Origin: Echinicola strongylocentroti
Lineage (GTDB): Bacteria > Bacteroidota > Bacteroidia > Cytophagales > Cyclobacteriaceae
Assembly: GCF_003260975.1 (NCBI RefSeq)
Contig: NZ_CP030041.1
Span: forward strand, 620,001 to 684,000
Reading direction: 5' to 3'
Length of the DNA stretch: 64,000 nt
Part shown: piece after piece, positions 36,981-46,827 of the stretch
Numbering within the stretch: position 1 is the stretch's first letter
How the letters are laid out: each line of letters starts with the position of its first letter
Notes under the pieces: generated by a model
The model's database searches: none
What the model saw: the letters and a program-made list of their open reading frames with translations, nothing else
Told to the model about the DNA's origin: nothing
Position numbers and translations under genes: made by a program

Positions 36981-37336
36981 GTATTTTATATTTAAAACAA
37001 CGAAAGTATTTTATATTTCCAAACCAAACAAATAATCAAAAAAGACTTTTGTATCAATATTTTTAATCGTCAAAGCACAAGCCCTACTGAATATTAGGGC
37101 ACATTATATACTTTTACTATTCTTTTCCTTTTTCCGATGGCTCAATCTTGTGACCATCTCCTTCCTATCGACCTTTCTGTCAGTTTTTACTGCCTCCCAT
37201 ACGAGCTGGCATACATTTCTCCATCTGCGCTCAGCCCTCTTGTCATGGTAGTCATTCTCGCATGTTCATTACCGAAAACGAACTCCTTTACAGAAATAAA
37301 AAACCTATAAAACATGGTGATTCAAGGGTGTTTGAT
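36981..37336. other. Intergenic leader of the GH92 gene
   Basis: AT-rich near the gene; contains the promoter-like site at 37001-37031. No gene seen. Confidence 0.5.
37001..37031 (-). promoter_or_regulatory. Candidate promoter of the GH92-led unit
   Basis: On the minus strand TTG (37031-37029), a 20-nt spacer, then TACTTTCG (37008-37001), one base off TAnnTTTG. It lies about 20 bp from the start codon and suggests that the enzymes can be transcribed separately from susCD. Confidence 0.45.
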
Positions 37337-37370
37337 AAAAAGGCAGACTGAATATATCATCTGCCTTTCT
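37337..37370 (-). terminator. Terminator between susD and GH92
   Basis: On the minus strand AAAGGCAGA and TCTGCCTTT form a stem (37339-37347 with 37360-37368) followed by T residues. It could stop or attenuate susCD transcripts before GH92. Confidence 0.75.
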
Positions 37371-37373
37371 TAA

Positions 37374-37534
37374 CCCGGAATATGCATTAGGAATCGCAGC
37401 GGAAGCTGAAAGCACAAGAAAATCAGTTAGTTTCCGGTTCTATCTGGCCATTTGACAGGTTTACCGTCCGCCCCGGCGAATCAGGTCGCAATACCTGAGT
37501 GCCGGAGCGTAGATAGCCTAATGCATATTCCAAG
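37374..37534 (+). mobile_element. CCCGG-family element, diverged copy (161 bp)
   Basis: Left end CCCGGAATATGCATTAGGAA, right end TGCATATTCCAAG; the flanks are CTTAA and TTTAA. The central palindrome is replaced by other sequence (GGTTCTATCTGGCC). It lies between susD (3' side) and the terminator. Confidence 0.7.
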
Positions 37535-37585
37535 TTTAAAACTACCAATTAATATCCAGAATGAATAAATGCTGAATCGATCATT

Positions 37586-39427
37586 CTAATACCCTTCGTT
37601 TTGGGAAATCGACGGGATTGACCTATCAATCTCTTTCTGGGGAATCGGACGTAAGTAATGCTTGGCTTCCATCTGCCCCAATGCGGCGGTCCAAGGGTTC
37701 ATCAAGGTGGTCCGATCGATCAATCTACCAGTTCTTTTCAGATCAAACCACCGGCAATATTCGCCCATCAATTCCCTCGCCCGTTCATCCAAAACCATAT
37801 CGATGTCCAAGTTTCCGTTTGCCCGGTAGGATACCGTGCTCAAGGAAGCCAAGTTGGCAGGCTCTTCAGCACGCAAGGGATCAGCACCCGCATTGGCTCC
37901 TAGTGCTCGGTCCACTATCGTATTATAATAGACCTCTGCTCCTCCCAAGTCACCAGGTGCAGCCCCTTTTAGGATCGCTTCTGCTGCTATTAAATAGGCT
38001 TCTGCAGAGCGGAATAAGGCCAGATCAAAGGTTCCCATAGCATCATCGTAAGGAATGCCCGGCTCCCAAAACTTCCACATTAGGGGCGTTTTATCATCCA
38101 CATGATAGGGAGAAATTGGATTAATACCGATTTCATCCACATTCAGTACGGCATAGGGCTTACTACCTCCTACATCCATGCCTTTGTTTTGGTCACTGGC
38201 TGGATTGTTCCACGGGGGAAAATACAATACCGTATCGCCTTTTGCGATATCGATGGTGGTAGACGGATCATCAAAATTCGGTACAAAATCAGCCACATCT
38301 ATCAATGCGTACATGGCTTCTACGAAATTGTGATGGTACCTAGTATCAATATCCGGATCAAACAACCGGTATGCGGCAGGAGTGACGATATAGTTCCCTT
38401 TTGATCCATGACGGTTATAGTCACTCGTTCTTCCCAGAGAACCTGGAATATCTTCCGCACCACTGCCAAAAATCGAATGGTAATCATTCCCTATAGCATA
38501 CTGACTGGGTTCATCATCATCACTGCCATTCGTCAAGATATTGTCACTGAACTGTACAGCGAAGACAATTTCATCGTTTTTATCGTTTTTTGGAGGAAAC
38601 GTTTCTTCAAGTGGATTCTCCGCATGAAGTGGGAATAAATTCCGATATTCAGCCTCCAATGGATAATCAGCGATGATCATGTCGGCATATTCGACGGCCG
38701 ATTCAAAATCAGCTGCCGTTCCCCCCAAGGAGTTGTTAAAATTCCATCCCCTCGTCAAGTGAACTTTTGCCAATAGAAACCGGGCGGCACCTTTTGTTGC
38801 TCTACCGTACTCGGCATTGTCTTTTGCAGGCAATATCGATTCTGCCTCTTCCAAGTCTTGGATGATCTGTTCATAAACCTGAGCTGCAGGTATTTTGACC
38901 ACTTCCCGACTAGCAGTAGTCGTCTCCTCCAAAGGCATTGGAATATCCCCCCATTGCTGTACCGCATAGAAATAAGCCATTGCTCTAAGGAATTTGGCTT
39001 CTGCTACTCGTATGGCAAGCAGCCCTGGATCCATTCCCTGCACACCTTCCTGTCTTGAGATGGCTGTATTCGTCCTGGCAATTTGCTTATATAGCAAATC
39101 CCAGAGCTTTGTTGCTGCGCCCACACTGGGTGTAAACCGGATATCATATGCATTTAACACCCCGCCTTGGTTTCCATTGGCGGCTTCATCCCATGACGTA
39201 CTGGTAAATATATCCGTCCCCATCAATACCAGATCACGCTCTTTGTGTATCTCCCTGAGCTTAGTATAGTTTGACCGGACCAGGTCTTCGAATCCCTGTT
39301 CGGTAACGTAGTAATTATCTGTAGTCTGGTAGGAAACCGAATTCTCATCCAGAAAGTCATCGCAACTGGTACCTAAAAAAGCCAAGAGAACCAGTGCTGT
39401 TATATGCTGTTTATTAAATAGTTTCAT
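37586..39427 (-). CDS. SusD/RagB surface lipoprotein of the GH29/GH92 locus
   Basis: 613 residues, longer than the 478-residue homologue at 22685. The lipobox is LGTSC (Cys22). SusD features are AEAKFLRAMAYFYAVQQWGDIPMP, RATKGAARFLLAKVHL and a C-terminal RARELMGEYCRWFDLKRTGRL. A long insertion between about 270 and 430 is absent from the shorter one. It binds glycan on the surface over its SusC partner. It starts 32 bp downstream of susC, so the two are one transcript. Confidence 0.92.
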   Translation of the reverse strand: MKLFNKQHITALVLLAFLGTSCDDFLDENSVSYQTTDNYYVTEQGFEDLVRSNYTKLREIHKERDLVLMGTDIFTSTSWDEAANGNQGGVLNAYDIRFTPSVGAATKLWDLLYKQIARTNTAISRQEGVQGMDPGLLAIRVAEAKFLRAMAYFYAVQQWGDIPMPLEETTTASREVVKIPAAQVYEQIIQDLEEAESILPAKDNAEYGRATKGAARFLLAKVHLTRGWNFNNSLGGTAADFESAVEYADMIIADYPLEAEYRNLFPLHAENPLEETFPPKNDKNDEIVFAVQFSDNILTNGSDDDEPSQYAIGNDYHSIFGSGAEDIPGSLGRTSDYNRHGSKGNYIVTPAAYRLFDPDIDTRYHHNFVEAMYALIDVADFVPNFDDPSTTIDIAKGDTVLYFPPWNNPASDQNKGMDVGGSKPYAVLNVDEIGINPISPYHVDDKTPLMWKFWEPGIPYDDAMGTFDLALFRSAEAYLIAAEAILKGAAPGDLGGAEVYYNTIVDRALGANAGADPLRAEEPANLASLSTVSYRANGNLDIDMVLDERARELMGEYCRWFDLKRTGRLIDRTTLMNPWTAALGQMEAKHYLRPIPQKEIDRSIPSISQNEGY

Positions 39428-39459
39428 ATTTTGAGTTTTTACTGTCCGAAATAAAATGG

Positions 39460-42447
39460 TTAAAATGAGACATTTAATCCAAACAAATAGGTGGCAGTTG
39501 GTATACCATCATTGTAGGTACTGGAATTAAACTCCGGATCCATTCCATCAAAATCGTAGAAAACAAATGGATTGCTCACTTGGGCATACATCCTAAATTT
39601 GGTAAATCCAATTTTATCCAACGCAGCCCGCGGCAAGGTATAGCCAAATGTAATATCAGAGATTCTCACAAAACTTGCATCTTGATAGAATATCGCTCCC
39701 CCGTGCGGATTAGGCACGCCTGGGCCATAGTAATCATTGGTGGGATTGTTAACCGTCCAGTAATTTAGGTTCAACGTATTATATCTTCCTGCACCTATTT
39801 GGCCCATTGTTCCACTTAGCATATTGTTTCTATATATAGCTCCCTGACTGGTATAGATCAGGAACGACAGGTCAAAATTGCCATAGCTAAATTTATTGGT
39901 CATCCCCATCGTCCAATCAGGCTGTTCTGAACCAATAATGGTCCTGTCATCCATTCCCTCATTGGTAGAAATAGTGCCATCATCGTTTTGGTCAACTACC
40001 TTTACCGAACCGGGTACCTGACCATATTCAGCAGCGGCAGCCTCTTCGTCCAATTGCCAGATTCCGGCAAATTCATACGCATAATGCGCCCTTAACGGCT
40101 GACCTACAAAAAGACCTGTAGCTATATCCGCCATGATTCCCTCACTGCCTATGGAGACTACCTCATTCACGTTTTTGGCAAAGTTGATACTGGTAGACCA
40201 TGTGAATTTACTATTCGCTATATTTACTGTATTCAATGTCAACTCAACGCCCTTATTGGCCACTTCGCCAACGTTGGTGGTCACACTGCTAAATCCGGAA
40301 GAGGTAGGGATCTGCTCGTTATAGATCAAGTCCACCGTATTTCTGTGGTAAAGTTCAAAAACACCACTTATCCTGTTATTGAAAAATCCCACATTGATAC
40401 CTATATTCCATTCCTTGCTTTTTTCCCAACCTAAGGATTTATCGGTCAGGTTTTCGGGAGCAAACCCAAATGCCGGTGAACCGTCAAAATCATAGGGCGT
40501 TTTGATCAATCTCGCCTGCGTACTGTAAGGAGCTACCGAGCTATTTCCGACATACCCATAGCTCACACGAAGTTTCAGGTCGGATACCGCACTCATATTC
40601 CTGATAAACTCTTCATCCCCTAATCTCCATGCAATGGCAGCTGAAGGGAAGAAGTCCCATTTATTTTCCTCGCTAAGCTGAGAAGCACCGTCCCACCGGC
40701 CTGTAAGTGTCAAGAGGTATTTATCCTTAAATCCGTACATAACCCGGCCCATATATGAAAGCAATGACCTTTCTGTCAGTCGTGTGTTTAATTCGACTGG
40801 CCTTCCTGTCCCTAATGCGTACCATAAAGAGTTATAAGGGATTTCATCGGCATAGCTATCCATTTCTTCATTTCGCTGATGAAAAATACTCTGTACACCT
40901 GTAACCGTGACATCATGGTGGCCCATCTCTTTCTTATAAGTGATGATGTTATCAAGTGTATAATTGGAAATATCATCTGTTTGACGGAATGCTCTCGGCA
41001 ATAGTGAAGTCTTTCGGTCCTTGGTCATTGTCCCCCTGAATTGCCCCCACCTTGAATTGCTCACACTCGCAGACAAGGAGGACTTGACGGACAATCCTTC
41101 GACGGGCATCAGTTCTACATAGGCATTCCCGAAGAAATTATCAGACCTTGTTTCATCTTGGAAATTCTCAGGGTCGATTTCGATGAGAGGATTCAACACC
41201 TGCTTATCATTGATCCCCATCCAAGCGGCATAACCATTCCATGCAAAATCCTGGTTTTCGTCCGGATTAAGGATATCATCATACAAGGCCACTCCAGTCG
41301 GACGTGCACGGTAAGCACTTCTCAGTGCTTCATTTGATCCCAAATCTTTCTTTGCAACACTGTAGTTAGCTGTAAAACCAACCCTTAGGAATTTGGTCAA
41401 CTTACTATCCATACTTCCTTTGATGTTGTACCGTTGGAATTTTGTATGCTGCAATGCCCCGCCTTCATTCAAATATCCACCTGAAAAATGGTAGTTGGTA
41501 TTATCGCTTCCTCCTCCTACTGATAAGGAATGGTTTGTTTGTAAAGCTGGCCCGGAGATCTCATCAAGCCAATTCGTGCTATTACCAGAATCAACCATGT
41601 CAATCTCTGTAGAACTGAAAGGCCGGCCCTGAGGATAGCCATTGAGTTCACGGTCAGTTACACTTGCCTTATAAAATTGCTGGGCATTCATCATATCTGG
41701 AAGATGGGCGGGAGTCTTAACCCCCACATATCCATCATAGCTTACGACCGGCTTACCTTTCACTCCTCTTTTGGTAGAGATAATTATCACGCCATTTGCA
41801 CCCCTAGAGCCATAAATAGCTGTGGATGAAGCATCCTTAAGAATATCCATAGACTCGATATCCGCAGGGTTCAGCGCATTTAGATCGCCCCCCATGACCC
41901 CATCGATCACCACCAATGGTTCATTGCTGTAATTAATCGAACTCAGGCCTCGAATGTTGATATTATACCCAGCACCTGGCCGGCTGTTTTGCTTGGAAAC
42001 CGTCACACCTGCAGCTTGGCCTTGGATGGCCTTGGCAGCCTGGACGGGATTTGCGCGGACAATGTCCTCCGACTCCACCGAACCTATTGCTCCCGTTGCA
42101 TCCTTCTTTTCTATCTCGCCATATCCAATCACCACCACTTCTCCTAGGGAACTGATATCAGGCTCCATGGATAGATTAATAAGGGATTTGGTGCCTACGG
42201 TGACTTCTTGGGATTTATATCCAATGGAGCTAAATACCAAGACCGTATTTTGACCTGGTACCTCAAGTGAATAGTGCCCTTCAACATCCGTTACGGCACC
42301 TGTTGACGTTCCTTTAACGAGGATATTTACGCCAGGTATTGGCACTTTTTCTTCATCTGTAACTACCCCTGAAACTTTTGTCTGAGCCCAGGAAGCACTT
42401 GCGTAGCTTATTAATAAAGCTATCAATAAGAGTTTACGTTTTTTCAT
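39460..42447 (-). CDS. SusC/RagA TonB-linked outer membrane protein of the GH29/GH92 locus
   Basis: 995 residues from the chosen start at 42447 (MKKRKLLLIALLI, signal ending SWAQ); an ATG at 42477 would add ten residues. It has the regulatory-like domain (VPIPGVNILVKGTSTG, DVEGHYSLEVPG), SusC signature EVVVIGYGEIEKKDATG, plug segments IRGLSSINYSNEPLVVIDG and MDILKDASSTAIYGSRGANG, then the barrel ending GLNVSF. It imports oligosaccharides released at the surface. First gene of the locus. Confidence 0.92.
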   Translation of the reverse strand: MKKRKLLLIALLISYASASWAQTKVSGVVTDEEKVPIPGVNILVKGTSTGAVTDVEGHYSLEVPGQNTVLVFSSIGYKSQEVTVGTKSLINLSMEPDISSLGEVVVIGYGEIEKKDATGAIGSVESEDIVRANPVQAAKAIQGQAAGVTVSKQNSRPGAGYNINIRGLSSINYSNEPLVVIDGVMGGDLNALNPADIESMDILKDASSTAIYGSRGANGVIIISTKRGVKGKPVVSYDGYVGVKTPAHLPDMMNAQQFYKASVTDRELNGYPQGRPFSSTEIDMVDSGNSTNWLDEISGPALQTNHSLSVGGGSDNTNYHFSGGYLNEGGALQHTKFQRYNIKGSMDSKLTKFLRVGFTANYSVAKKDLGSNEALRSAYRARPTGVALYDDILNPDENQDFAWNGYAAWMGINDKQVLNPLIEIDPENFQDETRSDNFFGNAYVELMPVEGLSVKSSLSASVSNSRWGQFRGTMTKDRKTSLLPRAFRQTDDISNYTLDNIITYKKEMGHHDVTVTGVQSIFHQRNEEMDSYADEIPYNSLWYALGTGRPVELNTRLTERSLLSYMGRVMYGFKDKYLLTLTGRWDGASQLSEENKWDFFPSAAIAWRLGDEEFIRNMSAVSDLKLRVSYGYVGNSSVAPYSTQARLIKTPYDFDGSPAFGFAPENLTDKSLGWEKSKEWNIGINVGFFNNRISGVFELYHRNTVDLIYNEQIPTSSGFSSVTTNVGEVANKGVELTLNTVNIANSKFTWSTSINFAKNVNEVVSIGSEGIMADIATGLFVGQPLRAHYAYEFAGIWQLDEEAAAAEYGQVPGSVKVVDQNDDGTISTNEGMDDRTIIGSEQPDWTMGMTNKFSYGNFDLSFLIYTSQGAIYRNNMLSGTMGQIGAGRYNTLNLNYWTVNNPTNDYYGPGVPNPHGGAIFYQDASFVRISDITFGYTLPRAALDKIGFTKFRMYAQVSNPFVFYDFDGMDPEFNSSTYNDGIPTATYLFGLNVSF

Positions 42448-42667
42448 AAAGATTATTTTAGGTTTAAAGTGACCCACGTGGTTACTCGTGGATTAATTGA
42501 CAATGAAGTAAGGAAATTCGCATTATTACATGATGGATATATCATTCAAAAACATGGATGAATTGCGTTTTTACTAAAAAACAGCCTGTACATCACTAAA
42601 AGAGGCAATCATAAAACCTATTCCGCCTTATTTATTGTCATATTATAAAAAAGGCCCTTCCCTTAAA

Positions 42668-42833
42668 CCCGGATTATGCGTTAGGAATCGTAGTGAGAGC
42701 TGAAATTGCAAGAAAATCAGTTAGTTTGGAGGCATTAGCGTAGCACCGCTACGGTTATGCCGAAAACTAAAGTGAAACGGCTGATTTTGAAGCAGTTTCA
42801 GGTCGCAACAGATAGGCTAATGCATATTCCGGG
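42668..42833 (+). mobile_element. CCCGG palindromic element, copy 3 (166 bp)
   Basis: Perfect flanking direct repeats TTAAA (42663-42667 and 42834-42838). Full palindromic structure as at 5087. It lies between the susC leader and the terminator of the TonB-dependent receptor gene. Confidence 0.88.
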
Positions 42834-42839
42834 TTAAAG

Positions 42840-42877
42840 CAAAAATAGCATCGAGTATACACCCGATGCTATTTTTG
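42840..42877 (-). terminator. Terminator of the TonB-dependent receptor gene
   Basis: CAAAAATAGCATCG (42840-42853) pairs with CGATGCTATTTTTG (42864-42877). It lies 58 bp beyond the stop codon at 42935 and works in either direction by sequence. Confidence 0.85.
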
Positions 42878-42934
42878 TTTATCCTACATTCTAAAACGCC
42901 TATTGCGGACCAGTCATATTTCTCCTGTCCGGTT

Positions 42935-45448
42935 CTAGTTTGGTCCCATCATTCCTCCCCCGCTGTCGTCCCCTTTGAGGTCTTCATTTTCGATGGATCT
43001 CTTTTTTCGTTTTGGAGACACGCTCATTTTACCTATCCTATAACTAAAGTTGATCTTAAAGTTCATGTTGCGCATAGAATTGGTGCTGTATTGGGTGATG
43101 GTGGGTGATACGATTTCACTGTTCATCTTAAACTCCGGCGTAAAGAAGTTTTCCGCACCAAAACCTATACTTCCCTTTTTGTCATCAAATTCCTTGTTAA
43201 TATTTAGGCCATAGATACCAAAACCACTATCATAACCCTGAAGGTTTACTTTTCTGCCACGGGCAAAGGCAAAACCTTGCAGCACCCATGTTTCGGTAAT
43301 ATTATAGTTACCAAACATTCTTCCGCTTACCACAAATCCCTCATTGGAAGCATTGTACAGCGGGTCATCCACATTGTTGTCGATCATGGCATAATAAGCA
43401 TCGATTCCACCATTGAAGGAAAGCTTGTTGGAGACATTGATATTGGCAAAGAGGTTTAGCCCTACTGCTTGCTCACTACCGATGTTTTCATAAGTGGTAT
43501 ATATCACCCCTTCGTCCAATACACTCCTGATCGGCTGAATGGATCCAGAGGTATTGCGGTAAAAACTGGCAATATTGATACTGGCAGATTTAAAGTAAGT
43601 ACTGTAAGCCAATTCAAAATTATCGGTGTATTCCGGATCCAAGAGTGAATTTCCTTGGGTGATCTGAGTGGGATTGGATCCTTGGATGTTGGGATTAAGA
43701 TACCTCAGGGAAGGACGCTGTATCCTTCTGTTATATGCAGCCTTGATCATATTGCCACTTTCCATCTTTCTGCTGAGGTTTATGCTAGGTACCAATACAC
43801 CGTAGTCCGGGATATCCGCTTGGGTTTCTCCTGTCTTGAAATCCGCATTGATAGTGGTGTACTCGTATCGCAGCCCTGCCTTGGCCGTATAGTTTTTCAG
43901 AAAGCCTTGCGTAAATGAAACATAGCCAGCAGTGACATTTTGATCATAATCAAACTCATTGGAATAGGATGCATCATCATTTTCAACATACTCACCATCT
44001 GCGCCGTCCGCCGTAAAATAAGCATAATCACTACTTACCCTTCTCAGGATGTTTTTAGCTCCGTATTCTAGGATCTGGTTCTCTCCATCTCCTAAAGGGG
44101 TAACATAATCGAGCTGTAGGGTAAATTCCTGATTATTAGAGGGGTTTTCATTTTTGACCCTACTGGCAACGGTACTAAAGTCGTCTTCCAATACGGCCTG
44201 AACAAAATCATTCGTTCGGTTATTACGGCTATACAATCCCATAATACTGAATTCCTTCTGCGGTTTCTCATATGTACGGGTATAATTTAGACTCACATCC
44301 ACTGTATTGGAAAGGTTTTCGGTATTCACTCTCCTCATCAAAGCACTCACCAGCTCATCGTCCAAGAAATTCTCTGTCAACAAATTATCCTGCTTGCTCT
44401 TCCTGTTAAACATCCCAAAATTTACAGATGCAGCCAGCCAATTGTACTTGTCTATTTCGTAGTCCGCTCCGAAGTTATACCTTCCCATTAGCATATTGTT
44501 TCTCGTATCCGAACTTTGGATGATATTGGATACAGAACCATCTTCATTGGTGACCATTTGGTTATTTTCGAAGCCTCCTTTTATGTTATAGCCGGTCCGG
44601 CCAAAACCACCAAGGTTAAAGCCCCATTTGCCTGTCCTGGCGCTGGCATTGATCCCCAAGTTCGACCCTCTTAATCCCGCACTGGTATTGATACTAATGG
44701 ACTTTCCTTGCAGGTTATTTTTCTTGGTGACGATATTGATCACCCCTCCTGTACCTTCTGCATCGTACTTGGCTGATGGTGAAGTGATGACTTCCACTGT
44801 CTTGATCTCATCGGCCGGGATCTGTTTCAGTGCATCTGCTATGGAGCTGGCCGACATGGTAGAAGGCTTATTGTCGATAAGTACCGTAATATTGCTACTT
44901 CCCCGCATGGATACATTACCATCCAAGTCAACAGACAGCATCGGCACTCTCCTCAATACATCCGAAGCATCTCCGCCGACAGTAGTTTTGTCATTTTCGG
45001 CATTGTAGATTGTTCTATCCACTTTCTCGGTGATCAGTTCTCTTTGGCCCTGTACAGTCACTTCATCAAGGGATACAGACTCTTCTTCCAAGCCGATATC
45101 TCCTAGGTCAATGGCTCTCTGACCTGGTGAAACCGTAATCCCCGCTCTACTAAAAGCTGCAAATCCAACAAAATTCACCTTTAACACATATGTCCCCGGG
45201 TCAAAACCCGTAATGAAAAACTTGCCTTCATCATCGGCCACCCCTCCAGACACCTGCTTGTCGGTGTCCGCATCCAGCAAAAGCACTGTCGCATAAGCTA
45301 CAGGATCCCCGCTGGTATCCTCCACTACGGTTCCAGTCAACTGGTATTCTTTTTCGGTGTTTCCCGACACTTCCTGTGCCTGGACTGACTGTAAGGTCCC
45401 CGCTAGGAAAAGAGCCCACACACCGATTTTTCGAATAAATGATTTCAT
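42935..45448 (-). CDS. TonB-dependent receptor family outer membrane protein
   Basis: 837 residues. Signal peptide ending VQAQ (about 25), a carboxypeptidase regulatory-like domain (about 38-120; DPVAYATVLLLDAD), a plug domain (VDLDGNVSMRGSSNITVLIDNKPS, IKTVEVITSPSAKYDAEGTGGVINI) and an outer-membrane beta-barrel of the OMP_b-brl_3 type. The C-terminus is unusual: after the expected aromatic end (FSYRIGKMS) it has a charged tail SPKRKKRSIENED and a GGGMMG patch. No SusD partner, so probably not a glycan transporter. It is divergent from a LytS/LytTR pair, which may regulate it. Confidence 0.88.
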   Translation of the reverse strand: MKSFIRKIGVWALFLAGTLQSVQAQEVSGNTEKEYQLTGTVVEDTSGDPVAYATVLLLDADTDKQVSGGVADDEGKFFITGFDPGTYVLKVNFVGFAAFSRAGITVSPGQRAIDLGDIGLEEESVSLDEVTVQGQRELITEKVDRTIYNAENDKTTVGGDASDVLRRVPMLSVDLDGNVSMRGSSNITVLIDNKPSTMSASSIADALKQIPADEIKTVEVITSPSAKYDAEGTGGVINIVTKKNNLQGKSISINTSAGLRGSNLGINASARTGKWGFNLGGFGRTGYNIKGGFENNQMVTNEDGSVSNIIQSSDTRNNMLMGRYNFGADYEIDKYNWLAASVNFGMFNRKSKQDNLLTENFLDDELVSALMRRVNTENLSNTVDVSLNYTRTYEKPQKEFSIMGLYSRNNRTNDFVQAVLEDDFSTVASRVKNENPSNNQEFTLQLDYVTPLGDGENQILEYGAKNILRRVSSDYAYFTADGADGEYVENDDASYSNEFDYDQNVTAGYVSFTQGFLKNYTAKAGLRYEYTTINADFKTGETQADIPDYGVLVPSINLSRKMESGNMIKAAYNRRIQRPSLRYLNPNIQGSNPTQITQGNSLLDPEYTDNFELAYSTYFKSASINIASFYRNTSGSIQPIRSVLDEGVIYTTYENIGSEQAVGLNLFANINVSNKLSFNGGIDAYYAMIDNNVDDPLYNASNEGFVVSGRMFGNYNITETWVLQGFAFARGRKVNLQGYDSGFGIYGLNINKEFDDKKGSIGFGAENFFTPEFKMNSEIVSPTITQYSTNSMRNMNFKINFSYRIGKMSVSPKRKKRSIENEDLKGDDSGGGMMGPN

Positions 45449-45750
45449 GTATATCGATTTAGATTTGAAAGTTCACTTAAATGGATTTAGCCTGAACGTA
45501 CATCAGGTTCCGACAAAATTCAAAAGCAAAGTAATTCTATTCGAAATCACAAAAAAACACAATAGATGACAAGCGGTACTTTATCGACAAAAGTGGCATT
45601 ACAATAGACGGATGGATATACACCTTAACCCAAAACACTTCCATTGGGTCAAATCACCGATCTATAGGTAAAAAAACGCATTTGGACGATTATATTTTTC
45701 AGATATGGACAGTTTCTTTTAAGTTTATCAAATAACCAATCGTCCTACGC
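45449..45750. other. Divergent region between the receptor and lytS-type genes
   Basis: 302 bp holding both 5' regions. No perfect TAnnTTTG box with a spaced TTG was found; TTACTTTG on the minus strand near 45530-45537 is close. A direct-repeat operator for LytTR was looked for and not seen with confidence. Confidence 0.35.
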
Positions 45751-46827
45751 ATGAACCAAGGTCTCAAACTGCACAAAAACATCTCCATCCTCATCCATAT
45801 CCTAGCATGGATCCTGATAGGTGCAGTACTTTTTCTTTTAGGGCCACTTTCATGGAGCACCACCTTACCTGCGGAATTTTGGTACAGGCAGCTGACATTG
45901 ATGGGCTTATTGGTCGCACTTTTTTACACTAATAAAGACATCTTTGTCCCCAAGCTTTTGTTTAGGGGAAAAACCTGGCTGTTTTTATTGCTCACTTTGT
46001 CGATATGTTTTGGTTTGATGTTTCTCATGGAATATTTCGAAAACCTGATCCACCTGCCAGAATTGATGCATAAGGCCTTCCACCCTGAGGGAGACAAGCC
46101 CTTTAAGCCAAAAGACGACTATATAGACCTCTTCATGCTCCTCGTGCTCCTTCTAGCATCTGGCATCAGCACGAGCGTCGCCACCGTGCAAAAATGGCAG
46201 GCAGATGAGGCTCTTAGAAGGCAATTGGACCAGCAGCGGATCAGCTCTGAGCTGTCCTACCTCAAAGCCCAGATCAATCCCCACTTTTTCTTCAATACGC
46301 TGAACAATATCTATTCGCTCACCAGTATCGATGTGGAAAGTGCCCGGATAGCGCTACATAAGCTTTCGAGAATGATGCGCTACGTGCTTTATGAAACGGA
46401 GAAAGACCAAACATTGCTCAGCAAGGAAATTGGCTTTATCAAGGATTTTATCGAATTGATGAAGCTGAGGATTTCGGACAAAGTGACAATAGAGCTGGAT
46501 ATCACCGAGCACTTTGAAGACCGTGTAGTGGCTCCTATGCTGCTTTTGCCTTTTGTGGAAAACTGCTTTAAGCACGGCGTCAGTAGCCGACAACCAAGCA
46601 CCATTTCCATAAAAATCCACACACAAGACAATGCCCTTACCCTGGAAACATCCAACAAAATCGTCCCACAAAACCCTACCAGCCCAGAATCCAAGCAGCA
46701 AGGTATCGGACTGACCAATACCAAAAGGAGACTATCATTGCTGTACCACCATAAACACGAACTTGTCATCGATGACGAAAATCCAGAAAATGAATATCGT
46801 GTAGCCCTTAAAATCAACCTCTCATGA
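45751..46827 (+). CDS. LytS/YehU-type sensor histidine kinase
   Basis: 358 residues. Four hydrophobic segments (about 12-32, 46-60, 76-94 and 126-142), then the His_kinase domain of the LytS class with His178 in QINPHFFFNTLNNIYSL, and an ATPase domain with LLLPFVENCFKHG and QGIGLTNTKRRL. It senses an unknown signal at the membrane and phosphorylates the regulator encoded downstream. Its stop codon overlaps the next start by 4 nt (ATGA), so the two are translationally coupled. Confidence 0.92.
   Translation: MNQGLKLHKNISILIHILAWILIGAVLFLLGPLSWSTTLPAEFWYRQLTLMGLLVALFYTNKDIFVPKLLFRGKTWLFLLLTLSICFGLMFLMEYFENLIHLPELMHKAFHPEGDKPFKPKDDYIDLFMLLVLLLASGISTSVATVQKWQADEALRRQLDQQRISSELSYLKAQINPHFFFNTLNNIYSLTSIDVESARIALHKLSRMMRYVLYETEKDQTLLSKEIGFIKDFIELMKLRISDKVTIELDITEHFEDRVVAPMLLLPFVENCFKHGVSSRQPSTISIKIHTQDNALTLETSNKIVPQNPTSPESKQQGIGLTNTKRRLSLLYHHKHELVIDDENPENEYRVALKINLS

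Noticed and set aside
45449..45750. LytTR binding repeats between the receptor and the kinase gene
   Set aside because: No convincing pair of direct repeats at one-turn spacing was visible by eye.
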